Source: Cylindrospermum stagnale PCC 7417 (GTDB lineage: Bacteria > Cyanobacteriota > Cyanobacteriia > Cyanobacteriales > Nostocaceae). From it: DNA of 64,000 nucleotides. Both the position numbers and the translations under genes were made by a program. Numbering within the stretch: the stretch's first letter is position 1; each line of letters opens with the position of its first letter. A model generated the notes under the pieces. That model saw only the letters and a list, made by a program, of their open reading frames with translations. It searched no databases and was not told where the DNA came from. Where the stretch lies: positions 3,364,501 through 3,428,500 of the forward strand of contig NC_019757.1 of assembly GCF_000317535.1 (NCBI RefSeq), in the 5' to 3' direction. Shown here one piece after another: positions 22,863 to 31,764 of the stretch.

Positions 22863-23396
22863 TTACTCCAGGTTTGCTTGCACATCATTCCAAAACTGTG
22901 TGGCGCTTTCGCGCACGGCAAAAGAAATCGCCGGGTGAAGTGGAGCTTTCGGTTTGGTACTTAGTTGCATACCAGCTTCAGCGGGAGTGCGATCGCCTTT
23001 ACGGGAGTTACATCTTTCACAAGCCGTGACTACGTTATCCCAGGTGTGCGGGCCGCCTTTAGATCGCGGCTGCACATGATCTAGTGTTAACCGTTTGTTG
23101 CTACCGCAATATTGGCAACTGTGATGGTCTCGCCGCAACACTTCCCGCCGATTGACAGGGGGAACTTTCCACATCCGCTCGGTAGAAGCGATTTTCAAGC
23201 GGATGTGTTTTGGCACAAAAACTACCAAGCTGGGTGAGTGAACTTGCCAACCGCTTTCTGCTGGCAAATCCAGCGCTTCTGCCTTATCTGTTACTAACAG
23301 CACAATCGCCCGCTTGATATTGACCCGACACAGTGGCAAGTAATTTTGCGAAAACACCACCACAGATTGCTTTAACACTTGCATTGCGCTCGTCAC
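22863..23396 (-). CDS. HNH endonuclease-domain protein
   Basis: 177 residues starting at the GTG at 23396, chosen because AAGGAG (23404-23409) lies 7 nt upstream; an internal ATG at 23384 lacks such a site. The HNH core is clear: CQYCG, LTLDHVQPRSKGG, WDNVVTACERCNSRKGDRTP, i.e. two CxxC zinc knuckles around the His/Asn metal-binding beta-beta-alpha fold. The N-terminal ~80 residues are a separate unknown domain. It could be a housekeeping nicking nuclease (chromosomal HNH genes of this type are widespread in cyanobacteria) or part of a defence locus. Confidence 0.88.
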   Translation of the reverse strand: MTSAMQVLKQSVVVFSQNYLPLCRVNIKRAIVLLVTDKAEALDLPAESGWQVHSPSLVVFVPKHIRLKIASTERMWKVPPVNRREVLRRDHHSCQYCGSNKRLTLDHVQPRSKGGPHTWDNVVTACERCNSRKGDRTPAEAGMQLSTKPKAPLHPAISFAVRESATQFWNDVQANLE

Positions 23397-23796
23397 AGCT
23401 TCACTCCTTATAAAGAAACCCCCGCTTCTTATTTAGTAGAAGCGGGGGTTAGAAATAGACCGAAAGTTCTCTGGTCTTATATTGGTACAGTGTTTCTTTT
23501 CCTGTACCCCCCGCTTCTTTTGTCTAGTTGTGGTTTGGCATTCAGCCCATTAATGCTGATATATCTAAAATCATAATGACTCTCTGTGTTCTGCCTGTGA
23601 TCTCGTCCGCCGCTACCTATAAATAAATACTCCACTCCCATAGCCGCTGATTCCCAACTGAATTGGCAGTTGGTTGCAGACAAAGAAGTAGAGATGGGGT
23701 AAGCGGATTTCACAGAAAATTTCACCTATTGAATATTCCTTTAAACATACTACACTTGTATTACTATCCTGTCTATACCTTTAAGGAGAAAAAATC
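23397..23796. other. Intergenic region between HNH and RHH genes
   Basis: It holds a strong hairpin at 23417-23450 and a half-related CCCCCGCTTCTTTT at ~23506-23520. Otherwise no gene is seen. Confidence 0.5.
23417..23450. repeat. Strong GC hairpin (AACCCCCGCTTCT arms)
   Basis: A 13-bp perfect stem AACCCCCGCTTCT / AGAAGCGGGGGTT with an 8-nt loop, 21 bp upstream of the HNH start. It is not followed by a T-run in either direction, so it is not a classical terminator. Confidence 0.75.
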
Positions 23797-24132
23797 ATGC
23801 ATACAATTACTCGCACCCCAACTACCGATATGGAAGTCACCAGCATTCGCTTGGAACGGGAACTCAAAGATAAACTCAAAGAAATAGCCGGCAATCAGGG
23901 ATATCAAGCGCTCATTCGCGATATCCTCTGGAATTATGTCCAGCAAAAATCAGGCGAGTGGAAACCTCGATTTTCGCGTTCCGATATTCGAGCGAGTATC
24001 GCAGCTACAGCCCAGCAAGAGGAACGCTGTGTACTAACAGGACAACTAATTCAACCACAGCAACCGATGTTATTAGGATTGACGAGGAATGGCGATATGG
24101 TGCCCCTAAGTGTCGAGAGTTTAGCTCTGTAG
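23797..24132 (+). CDS. Ribbon-helix-helix DNA-binding protein
   Basis: 111 residues; ATG at 23797 with AAGGAG 8 nt upstream. Residues ~12-50 (MEVTSIRLERELKDKLKEIAG, ALIRDILWNYV) match the RHH/CopG-Arc beta-strand-helix-helix pattern, a dimeric DNA-binding fold used by antitoxins and repressors. The C-terminal ~50 residues (CVLTGQLIQPQQPMLLG) look like a small beta-domain. No toxin gene is adjacent on the same strand. A GC hairpin follows the stop, and another lies 350 bp upstream. Confidence 0.75.
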   Translation: MHTITRTPTTDMEVTSIRLERELKDKLKEIAGNQGYQALIRDILWNYVQQKSGEWKPRFSRSDIRASIAATAQQEERCVLTGQLIQPQQPMLLGLTRNGDMVPLSVESLAL

Positions 24133-24146
24133 TTTTATATTCTAAA

Positions 24147-24171
24147 GCCCCCGTGTTTCCATCGCGGGGGT
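24147..24171. terminator. GC hairpin after the RHH gene
   Basis: The arms GCCCCCG and CGGGGGT with an ~11-nt partly paired loop, 15 bp beyond the RHH stop. There is no U-tract; it may be a terminator or a transposon-end hairpin. Confidence 0.5.
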
Positions 24172-24343
24172 CAGATGCATTTGTGCATGACATCTCGAAA
24201 ATTTTGCAGCATTCTGTATTTTTAACCACATAGTAATGCGTTTGCATGACAATATAATCACTTTCTGAGCAAAAGCAGCACCTTGCTCAAAGTTATCTGT
24301 GAGATATGTCAAATGCTAAAAAGTTAACTGAGAGAATATTTTC

Positions 24344-25219
24344 ATGACAAACTTAGATTCTTCAAATTCGTATCTTGCTCAACTAAAGAGGCTAATCACT
24401 GAAGGAGACAGCATTTATGAAAATCGCAAAGTTAGTCCAGGTAAATTTGTAGATAACAGACGAAGTTTGTACGGATTAGGTGAGCCTACCAAAACACCAG
24501 ATATAGAATATGTTGATTCTCAAAAGTGCGATATTTGGAAAATTCAATGTCTCTCTTTTCTAAACAAAATCATTTCTAAAGAAAGCCCTCATCAAGATCA
24601 AGTTACCAAGTTTGATAATTTAGGCTGTGTTCCTATAGATGTTTACCAAGGCGTTTCAATTTTAAAAGGTATACAAGCAAGTCTTGAAAATGAATTATTA
24701 ACTTTCCCCGTTGCTTCTCAAAAAATCTCCAGAATTGATGAACTTTGTAATTTATTACGTCGCGTACCTGCTGGACTACGTCGTTGGACTTGGGAACAAA
24801 AATCGCGCACAAGAGGAGGAGATGCTCGAAAGTGGCATATTGATAACGAATATCATGTACAAAACTTACTCTGTTTTCTGCTCACTCCAACTTTTCCTGA
24901 CGTCACAGACGAAGAATCTACACTCCCTGTTGGACAAGCACATCCGCGTCTTGACCTTGGCTTACCTTCGCTGAAGACAATCGTTGAAGCGAAATTCATG
25001 CGAGCAACTGATACCCCTCAAAGCATGATTGAGCAAATTGCAGCTGATGCAAGTCTTTACCTTGTTGAGGATTCAAGATACAGCAATATCATAGTTTTTA
25101 TCTGGGACGACTCTCGTCGTATAGAACAACATGATATGCTAATCAATGGACTCAGACTGATTTCGGGAGTAGTGGATGCAGTTGTGGTATCGCGTCCAGG
25201 CATAATGCACGAAGCCTAA
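24344..25219 (+). CDS. Putative PD-(D/E)XK nuclease-family protein
   Basis: 291 residues. The C-terminal half has the restriction-fold pattern: helix HIDNEYHVQNLLCFLL, then RLDLGLPSLKTIVEAKFMR with D204, E215 and K217 forming D-x10-E-x-K, followed by helix IEQIAADASLYL and strand IIVFIWDD. The N-terminal ~140 residues are an unknown helical domain. The same C-terminal domain type occurs as an effector module in various bacterial conflict genes; here it stands alone. No HIP1 octamer was seen in it, and its AT-rich codon use suggests recent transfer. Confidence 0.65.
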   Translation: MTNLDSSNSYLAQLKRLITEGDSIYENRKVSPGKFVDNRRSLYGLGEPTKTPDIEYVDSQKCDIWKIQCLSFLNKIISKESPHQDQVTKFDNLGCVPIDVYQGVSILKGIQASLENELLTFPVASQKISRIDELCNLLRRVPAGLRRWTWEQKSRTRGGDARKWHIDNEYHVQNLLCFLLTPTFPDVTDEESTLPVGQAHPRLDLGLPSLKTIVEAKFMRATDTPQSMIEQIAADASLYLVEDSRYSNIIVFIWDDSRRIEQHDMLINGLRLISGVVDAVVVSRPGIMHEA

Positions 25220-25282
25220 ATATGCCTTCCTACATTCGTTAAGGGAATACCAAAAATTAAATTATCCAGTAATCATAGACTT

Positions 25283-25311
25283 GTAGGGACACAGCAATGC
25301 TGTGTCCCTAC
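25283..25311. repeat. Dispersed hairpin (GTAGGGACACAGC arms)
   Basis: A 13-bp perfect inverted repeat with AAT loop between the convergent nuclease and Rpn-like genes. Same type as the palindrome at 3605-3632. It may act as a bidirectional terminator. Confidence 0.7.
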
Positions 25312-25350
25312 CGATTGGACATTTTTTTAATTGGAAGTCCCTAATACAAG

Positions 25351-25860
25351 TTAAATATTTTCTTCTTGACTTAACCAAACTTCTAAATCATGCACATGAG
25401 AAAAATCAAATAATGCTTCTCCCAAATTTTCTAATTTATTAGCAGATAATATTTTTATGTTAGGAAATATTGTTGAATCTTGTTCCCACAACCGTATAAC
25501 TCGATAACGGTGAGTAGTTGTCTCATTCACATATTCTTCAGTAAAAGCGATTTGGTCGTCTGTCTCCTGTAAGAAAATCACTACTTGAGTTACGGGAACC
25601 TTATATTTGCGTGTCAGCCTCACAGAATAATCCAACATCCTTAAAGGGAGTGGAGGTTTTGAGGTGGTGCGAGTTTGAAATTCTAAATGTAAAATCCGAT
25701 TCTCTGTTTGAAGAAATGTAACAGAATCTGCACGAATTGGTTCGATGCTTAATTCAGCTTTTAATACTTGGATTTCTCTAGGTTCGACGGTTAGCAACCA
25801 CCGAGCAAAATCCTTGGGATATGTTTCTGCTAAAGTTTGACATACGTTGTCATAACCCAC
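25351..25860 (-). pseudogene. Rpn/PD-(D/E)XK-type nuclease, internally deleted
   Basis: 169 codons from a GTG. The N-terminal ~140 residues match the cyanobacterial Rpn-like recombination-promoting nuclease family (CQTLAETYPKDFARWLL, RADSVTFLQTENRILHLEFQT with D-x-ExQ core, LRMLDYSVRL, RVIRLWEQD). The usual ~100-residue middle section is missing, and sequence jumps to the family's C-terminal end (NLGEALFDFSHVHDLEVWL). Full-length members are about 250-300 residues (from memory), so this looks like a decaying gene with an in-frame internal deletion. Confidence 0.65.
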
Positions 25861-26619
25861 AGTTTTTATCCAGATTAATCTTGAACGGCTGATGTGATTT
25901 GGGGGTACAGCAGTTTAGCTCTCACTCATAGATTTTACCCTTATACGCCGTTGCTCTGGCTGCGATCGCCCTTTATTATTTCTGTCAATGCATAGTTCCT
26001 AGTTATTTAAAATTATTATGACTTACATACTGTACAAATTTATAATCTTATGCATCTAGAAAAATCAGTTGTTTCCGGCTTTTGGGGATGAACTTCAGAT
26101 AGCGATAGCGTAGCCTAAAGTCGATGATCACTAAAAAAATTATCCAAATTTTTGACCCCTGTTTCCAATCCTTGATACAGTCGCCAAATGTTTTCTTCCT
26201 TCTCTGGAGATAGAAAAGTGGCGATCTCAAGCCAAGGTTAGTGAAAAAAATATTACGTATTGACATAGGCATACCAGTGTTAACGCGGAGATAATTAACG
26301 GTGCTCTGGCTGCAATTCCAGAGAAATTACGGTTTAAGAAGAGTTAGAGACAGGATATTCTAGGTCAAAGATAGTAAATTAACTCAAAACATCAATGCCA
26401 AAAATAATATCTGTTAGGCATTTATGTGTGGGAAATTTTATTATACTTTAGATATTTTCTCGCCTATGTAGAAAATTGTTTATTATACTAAATAACTTGT
26501 TCATCTGAAATAGAAAGGAACTATAACAGGTGAAAAGACCCTTCATAAAAAAGTAGTAATTTATTGGGTGTAGCAACACAACTAACGGTAAAAGAAATAC
26601 CAAGAGGTTGGGTAAAAAA
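25861..26619. other. Intergenic region upstream of the sensor kinase
   Basis: About 760 bp, AT-rich. Short minus-strand frames (26048-26272, 26448-26723) lack ribosome-binding sites and protein-like composition. A small repeat fragment, AGATAGCGATAGCGTAGCC, lies at ~26098-26116. Nothing else is recognised. Confidence 0.55.
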
Positions 26620-28677
26620 ATGGGATCATTATCCAAATCCAAAAGCATGCTAGGAATGAAAAAGCGTTTATCATCACCGCCACAGTGCTCAGATGACTTT
26701 GAACGACAAGTATACCCAGTCAATCTAATGCAGCATCAGGAAGAAACTGCCCATACTTTGGCACAAAAGATTAACCAAATCATCGCCAAAACTTCGGTGT
26801 CTTCTTTGATGTTGCAAGAAATTGCTCACTTGCTTGGAGTAGCCTTTCAAGTGGACTGCTGCTGCTTGGTTACAGTGACAGGTGAGGTTTCTGGTGAAGC
26901 GACTGCTGCTAATTGGTGTGCTGACAAGTATTTAGGATTGCCGCACTCAGACGAAATGTTCTCAATGGAACAATTGTTGATGAACTTGCCCGTGGTAAAT
27001 TGTGCTGCCGAAACATTGACTATTGAAGACATTTCGAGCATTCAAAAAAGTCTGGTAATTGGGTGTCAACATTTGCCACTACCAATCAAAGCGGTGTTAG
27101 CAATTCCGACTCGATTTAGTGGCAATAATAATGGCGTAATTAGCCTGATAAAATTCCAACCCTATGATTGGAGTGAATCAGAAAAGCAATTGCTCAAAGC
27201 GGTAGAGTCATCTTGTGCGATCGCTTTTTCTCAAGTGGCACAATCACAGTTGATTGCCTCTCAACATCAGTATTTACAAAAGAGCAACCAGTATCAAAGC
27301 TTAATCAAGCAATTAACTATACTGAGTCGTAGCAACTTGGAGTTGAATCAAATGCTCCAGTTAGTTATTGCCTCCACTGCCGAATCGCTACAGGCAGATC
27401 GGGGTTTGCTCATCCTTTTAAAATATACAGACCCCCTGTTTAGGGCTCAATCTAAAAAACAAATTCCTAAAGCAAAAGCTACTGTCATTGGGGAATGGAA
27501 TCAGGTCACACCCATGTCCGGCAGCAATCAAACAGATAATTTGGATCAGTCCTACTGGCTTTCAGAGTGTAGTTTATGCCAGCGTGTATTCACGGAATCA
27601 GGGAAACCAGTAGTCATTGATGACTACACAGAGCAAAAGGATAGCTGGACAGCTGGGCCATTGTTTGCTATTGAGGAACTGCCTGCGGTATTGTTAATGC
27701 CATTAGAGAGCCAAGGCAAAGTTTTAGGCTTTTTAGTGCTCCAACAAGCCGTTGCTCGCCGTTGGCAACCAGCAGAATTAAATCTTGTGGAAATGGTCTG
27801 TGCTCAAGTGAGCAATGCCATAATTCAGTCACAGACACTGCGGCAAATCCAGACTTTGGTAGATGAGCGCACAGAGCAACTTAAGCGTAGTTTGGAAGTG
27901 CAGGCCAAATTGTACGAAAGAACAAGGCAATACGTTGAGCAATTGCAGGAACTAAACGAGCTCAAAGATGAATTTTTGAGCAATATGAGCGATCGCTTGC
28001 GTTACCCTCTGACAAATATGCTGATGTCAATCCGGAACTTGCGTCTGCCAGGAATTGCTCCAGAGCGTCAGGTTAAATACCTAGATATTTTAGAGGTAGA
28101 GTGTACCAAAGAAATTAACTTGATTAATGACTTGTTGACGCTCCAGAAGTTGGAGTCTCATCAAGGAACTCCATACTTAGAAACCATCGATGTAAATCTC
28201 AAAATTCAGGATTTAGCAGCTTCTGTTAGCAAAAATCTGATAGATAAAGGATTAACCATCGCTGTAGATTTACCAAATAAGCCGTTAAAACTCCAAACTG
28301 AACTAGAGAGTTTTGACCGCATCCTCAAAGAGTTATTAACTAATGTCTGTAAATACTCGGAGCATGACACCATCGTCCACTTGCAAGTTGCTCACCGAGT
28401 TGATCAACAAATTGATCAGGTTATTATTAAAGTGACTAATATCGGACGTGGCATTTCTGAAGAAGAAGCAACCTATATCTTTGACAAGTTCCGTCGTGGT
28501 AAAGGTCGCTGGATTCCAGGGACGGGCTTGGGACTTGCTTTAGTCAAGTCTCTAGTGCAGCATTTGAATGGAGCGATCGCACTTGAGAGTATTCCCCTCA
28601 AGGATTCTCACTTAAGCGAAATTGGCTTTACCCTAACTCTGCCACAATTTTCTGACGCCAGCAAACCACCCAACTGA
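26620..28677 (+). CDS. GAF-domain histidine-kinase-like protein with altered phosphoacceptor site
   Basis: 685 residues from the ATG at 26620 (an in-frame TTG at 26608 is not needed). Two GAF-type domains (about 45-215 and 235-405) precede a coiled coil and kinase core. The H-box reads FLSNMSDRLRYPL: the phosphoacceptor His is Asp458, encoded within a GCGATCGC HIP1 octamer. The ATPase part has N-box ELLTNVCKYS, a G1 box NIGRGI (Asn for Asp) and an intact GTGLGLALV G2 box. It may be a signalling pseudokinase or ligand-controlled scaffold. An SRPBCC gene follows by 2 bp. Confidence 0.8.
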   Translation: MGSLSKSKSMLGMKKRLSSPPQCSDDFERQVYPVNLMQHQEETAHTLAQKINQIIAKTSVSSLMLQEIAHLLGVAFQVDCCCLVTVTGEVSGEATAANWCADKYLGLPHSDEMFSMEQLLMNLPVVNCAAETLTIEDISSIQKSLVIGCQHLPLPIKAVLAIPTRFSGNNNGVISLIKFQPYDWSESEKQLLKAVESSCAIAFSQVAQSQLIASQHQYLQKSNQYQSLIKQLTILSRSNLELNQMLQLVIASTAESLQADRGLLILLKYTDPLFRAQSKKQIPKAKATVIGEWNQVTPMSGSNQTDNLDQSYWLSECSLCQRVFTESGKPVVIDDYTEQKDSWTAGPLFAIEELPAVLLMPLESQGKVLGFLVLQQAVARRWQPAELNLVEMVCAQVSNAIIQSQTLRQIQTLVDERTEQLKRSLEVQAKLYERTRQYVEQLQELNELKDEFLSNMSDRLRYPLTNMLMSIRNLRLPGIAPERQVKYLDILEVECTKEINLINDLLTLQKLESHQGTPYLETIDVNLKIQDLAASVSKNLIDKGLTIAVDLPNKPLKLQTELESFDRILKELLTNVCKYSEHDTIVHLQVAHRVDQQIDQVIIKVTNIGRGISEEEATYIFDKFRRGKGRWIPGTGLGLALVKSLVQHLNGAIALESIPLKDSHLSEIGFTLTLPQFSDASKPPN

Positions 28678-28679
28678 AA

Positions 28680-29273
28680 GTGACTAAACAACACAACACT
28701 ATTGAGGGACTTGATTGCAACGCCCCTAGTGAAGACAACAACCCAGAAAAAACTTTGAGTGCTAACGCAGCTACTGTACCAGCTGATGTAGCTATCCAAG
28801 TTGAGAAAATCTCAGATCGACAGCGACAAATCACGGCTAGGCTGCAAATTCTTCAACCAGTGGAAAAAATCTGGCAGATTCTCACAGATTATGAATCCTT
28901 AGCTGATTTCATCCCTAACCTAGCCCAAAGTCGTCTGTTAGCACATCCCCAGGGTGGTATTAGACTTGAGCAAATAGGCTCCCAGCGCTTACTCAATTTC
29001 AAGTTTTGTGCGCGTGTAGTTTTGGATCTTGAAGAATTATTCCCCAAAGAAATTAATTTCCAGATGGTAGAGGGAGATTTCAAAGGCTTTTCTGGCAAAT
29101 GGTGCTTAGAGCCTTATTCCCTCGGTGCAGCCCAAGGCACAAATCTCTGCTACACAATCCAAGTTTGGCCTAAGCTCACTATGCCAATATCAATCCTCGA
29201 AAATCGCCTCAGCAATGATCTGCGGTTAAACCTGCTAGCGATTCGCCAGCGCGTAGAGTCATTAACTAGTTAA
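28680..29273 (+). CDS. SRPBCC (START/cyclase-like) superfamily protein
   Basis: 197 residues from a GTG two bases after the kinase stop, so translationally coupled. After a ~45-residue polar tail the SRPBCC domain runs to the end: ITARLQILQPVEKIWQILTDYESLADFIPNL, LLNFKFCARVVLDLEELFP, FSGKWCLEPYSL, and a C-terminal helix LRLNLLAIRQRVESL. The family binds hydrophobic ligands in a cavity (coenzyme-Q-binding/aromatase types). The ligand is unknown; the operon with a GAF kinase-like protein hints at a ligand-sensing pair. Confidence 0.82.
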   Translation: MTKQHNTIEGLDCNAPSEDNNPEKTLSANAATVPADVAIQVEKISDRQRQITARLQILQPVEKIWQILTDYESLADFIPNLAQSRLLAHPQGGIRLEQIGSQRLLNFKFCARVVLDLEELFPKEINFQMVEGDFKGFSGKWCLEPYSLGAAQGTNLCYTIQVWPKLTMPISILENRLSNDLRLNLLAIRQRVESLTS

Positions 29274-29844
29274 CGAACTTACAAACTAGGTAAGCTATTC
29301 CCAAAACCTAAATTAGTGGGGTGGTTTACTTAGTTGCGAAGAATAGAATTACACTTTCTTCTGACTTTTTTAAAGTACCCCCAGGGGAATTCGAATCCCC
29401 GTTACCTCCGTGAAAGGGAGGTGTCCTAGGCCTCTAGACGATGGGGGCATCTGTCTCAAACCTTTTATAAATTAACTGATTTTTCAGCAGATGTCAACAG
29501 CTTTTACAAAAAAAGTTTTGGTGGCTGCCTATATCTCTAATTTTTGCCCAAGAAGGCCCCCGCATCTGACTGGAACATCAGAGAGACAAAGAACATCGTT
29601 CATGGAAGAACATCCCTTGAGGGCGGTTTGCTGGGTAGTGGGATTTTTTCTGTGATACTAAAAGAGCACGCCCAACTGTCCCTACTTGATCGCCAACCAG
29701 CTAATAAGTAGGTATTATAAAAACCCAGTATGAGAAAACCTCAAAATTCAGTAAGGGACAAGAGATGTACTGTCGTACCCTGTAGAGCTAAGATTTATTA
29801 CTCTTTACAAAAGATTTTGAAATCAATCACTCAAAATCTACAAC
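29274..29844. other. Intergenic region containing tRNA-Glu
   Basis: Apart from the tRNA-Glu gene at 29376-29448 I see no gene, clear promoter or repeat in this ~570-bp stretch. Confidence 0.5.
29376..29448 (-). tRNA. tRNA-Glu (TTC), canonical
   Basis: Acceptor GCCCCCA/TGGGGGT, stem CCTCC/GGAGG, loop CTTTCAC, anticodon TTC, T-loop TTCGAAT, discriminator A, no encoded CCA. In cyanobacteria tRNA-Glu also feeds tetrapyrrole synthesis through glutamyl-tRNA reductase. Its regular structure contrasts with the array copies. Confidence 0.95.
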
Positions 29845-31764
29845 ATGGAAGCATCATTTGAAATCACCCTACAGATGGTGGTTACTGTCGTTGCAGGCAT
29901 TAGCGCCCAGGTACTGGCTGCATACCTAAAAGTACCCAGCATCGTCTTGTTACTCATGTTGGGCATCCTGCTTGGCTCAGACGGCATTGGGCTATTGCAC
30001 CCGCACTTGCTAGGCACAGGACTGGAAGTGATTGTCGCCCTAGCAACGGCGATCATCTTGTTTGAAGGTGGACTCAACTTGGATTTGCGAGAGTTAGGCA
30101 GAGTTTCAGTCAGTTTGCAATTGCTCGTCACCTTAGGCACGCTGATCACACTACTGGGCGGTAGTATGGCAGCTCACTGGCTGGGTGAATTTCCCTGGAA
30201 CATCGCTTTTCTCTACGCTTCGATTGTTGTGGTCACCGGACCAACGGTTGTCGGCCCCCTGCTCAAACAAATCAACGTAGATCGACAGGTAGCGACGCTT
30301 TTGGAAGGGGAAGGGGTTTTAATCGACCCAGTGGGAGCTATCCTCGCCTTCGTTGTCCTAGACACGATTTTGAATGGTGATGCTGACCCGATCAAAGCCA
30401 TCATCGGTTTACTCATGCGTTTGGGTGTTGGCGGGGCAATTGGTGGCGCTGGCGGTTACCTAATGAGCTTGATTTTCAAACGCGCCAATTTTCTGTCTTT
30501 TGAACTCAAAAACCTGGTGGTGTTAGCAGTGCTGTGGGGTCTGTTTACCTTAGCCCAAGCGATCCGCAGTGAATCGGGAGTAATGACGACAGTCATCGCT
30601 GGGGCTGTATTTGCCAATTCTTCGGTGCCAGAAGAACGCTTGTTGCGGAGCTTTAAAGGTCAGCTGACAATTCTCAGCGTTTCTGTACTATTCATTTTGC
30701 TCGCAGCTGACCTATCCATTGCCAGTGTGTTTGCCTTAGGTTGGGGCAGTTTATACACAGTTTTGGTATTGATGCTAGTTGTTCGCCCTATTAACATTCT
30801 TTTGTGTACCTGGAACAGTGCTCTCAATTGGCGACAGAAGCTATTTTTAAGCTGGGTTGCGCCGAGGGGAATTGTCTCTGCTTCCATTGCTTCTTTATTT
30901 GCGATTTCTCTGACACAACGGGGTGTTAACGGTGGTGATGCGATCAAAGCTTTGGTGTTTTTGACAATTATCATGACAGTTGTCTGTCAAGGACTAACAG
31001 CTGGACAGATTGCTAAGTGGCTGAAAATCACTTCTAAAGATGCAACTGGAGCGGTGATTGTGGGTTGTAATCCCTTGAGTCTGTTGATTGCCCGATTTTT
31101 TCAAGAGCGGGGAGAGGATGTTGTCATGATTGATACTGACCCGGAAAGTTTAGCCCAGGCTGAAGCCCAAAATTTCCGGGTAATTGCTAGCAGTGCGCTG
31201 GATGCTGAGGTTTTGGAAGAGGCGGGAATTGCCTCTCTAGGAACTTTTTTGGCGATGACCAGTAACGGTGAGGTGAATTTTGTTTTGGCGCAACGAGCCG
31301 CTGAGGAATTTAATCCGCCCCGCGTCTTAGCAGTTTTCCCCCGTGAAGGGCAGGCGAATAACTCTGCTAATAATAAAGTTAGCCAAGCTTTTGTCTCAGA
31401 TTTAGCGATTAAGACCTGGATTGAGTATTTGAATGATGGGCGGGTGAAGTTGGGGACAACGACCCTGAATGAGGGGGAATTTTCCCTTCAACAGGAGCAT
31501 ATACAGGAAAAAATGCGGAGTGGCGTATTGGTGCCGCTGTTGGTAGAACGGGAAAAAAGCCTACAGATCATGCAAGTCGGCCAAGAATGGGAAATTGGCG
31601 ATCGCATTATCTACTTGTTATATGATTCCCGACCGAACCTGTTAAAACGCCTATCTGGTGCTAGTCAGTCTACTCCCCTTTCTTTGGAAACCTTAGCAGA
31701 AGTGGAAGAAGTCCCCCTAGCTAAATTGTCTCAACTTTCTGCTAGTGAGGCTTCTGCCAGTTGA
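29845..31764 (+). CDS. CPA-type Na+(K+)/H+ antiporter with TrkA-N domain
   Basis: 639 residues. About 12 membrane segments occupy residues 1-400, including the conserved GGLNLDLREL and TGPTVVGPLL stretches and GEGVLIDPVGAI (ion-binding Asp region). Residues ~405-540 are a TrkA-N/RCK nucleotide-binding domain starting GAVIVGCNPLSLLIARFFQE with MIDTDPE, followed by a TrkA-C-like tail. It exports Na+ or K+ against H+ in pH and salt homeostasis, gated by nucleotide binding. Its last 34 bp overlap the convergent cytochrome-b-like gene. Confidence 0.92.
   Translation: MEASFEITLQMVVTVVAGISAQVLAAYLKVPSIVLLLMLGILLGSDGIGLLHPHLLGTGLEVIVALATAIILFEGGLNLDLRELGRVSVSLQLLVTLGTLITLLGGSMAAHWLGEFPWNIAFLYASIVVVTGPTVVGPLLKQINVDRQVATLLEGEGVLIDPVGAILAFVVLDTILNGDADPIKAIIGLLMRLGVGGAIGGAGGYLMSLIFKRANFLSFELKNLVVLAVLWGLFTLAQAIRSESGVMTTVIAGAVFANSSVPEERLLRSFKGQLTILSVSVLFILLAADLSIASVFALGWGSLYTVLVLMLVVRPINILLCTWNSALNWRQKLFLSWVAPRGIVSASIASLFAISLTQRGVNGGDAIKALVFLTIIMTVVCQGLTAGQIAKWLKITSKDATGAVIVGCNPLSLLIARFFQERGEDVVMIDTDPESLAQAEAQNFRVIASSALDAEVLEEAGIASLGTFLAMTSNGEVNFVLAQRAAEEFNPPRVLAVFPREGQANNSANNKVSQAFVSDLAIKTWIEYLNDGRVKLGTTTLNEGEFSLQQEHIQEKMRSGVLVPLLVEREKSLQIMQVGQEWEIGDRIIYLLYDSRPNLLKRLSGASQSTPLSLETLAEVEEVPLAKLSQLSASEASAS

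Noticed and set aside
26048-26272. 74-codon minus-strand frame
   Set aside because: AT-rich, Lys/Phe/Ile-rich by composition, no ribosome-binding site, no family.
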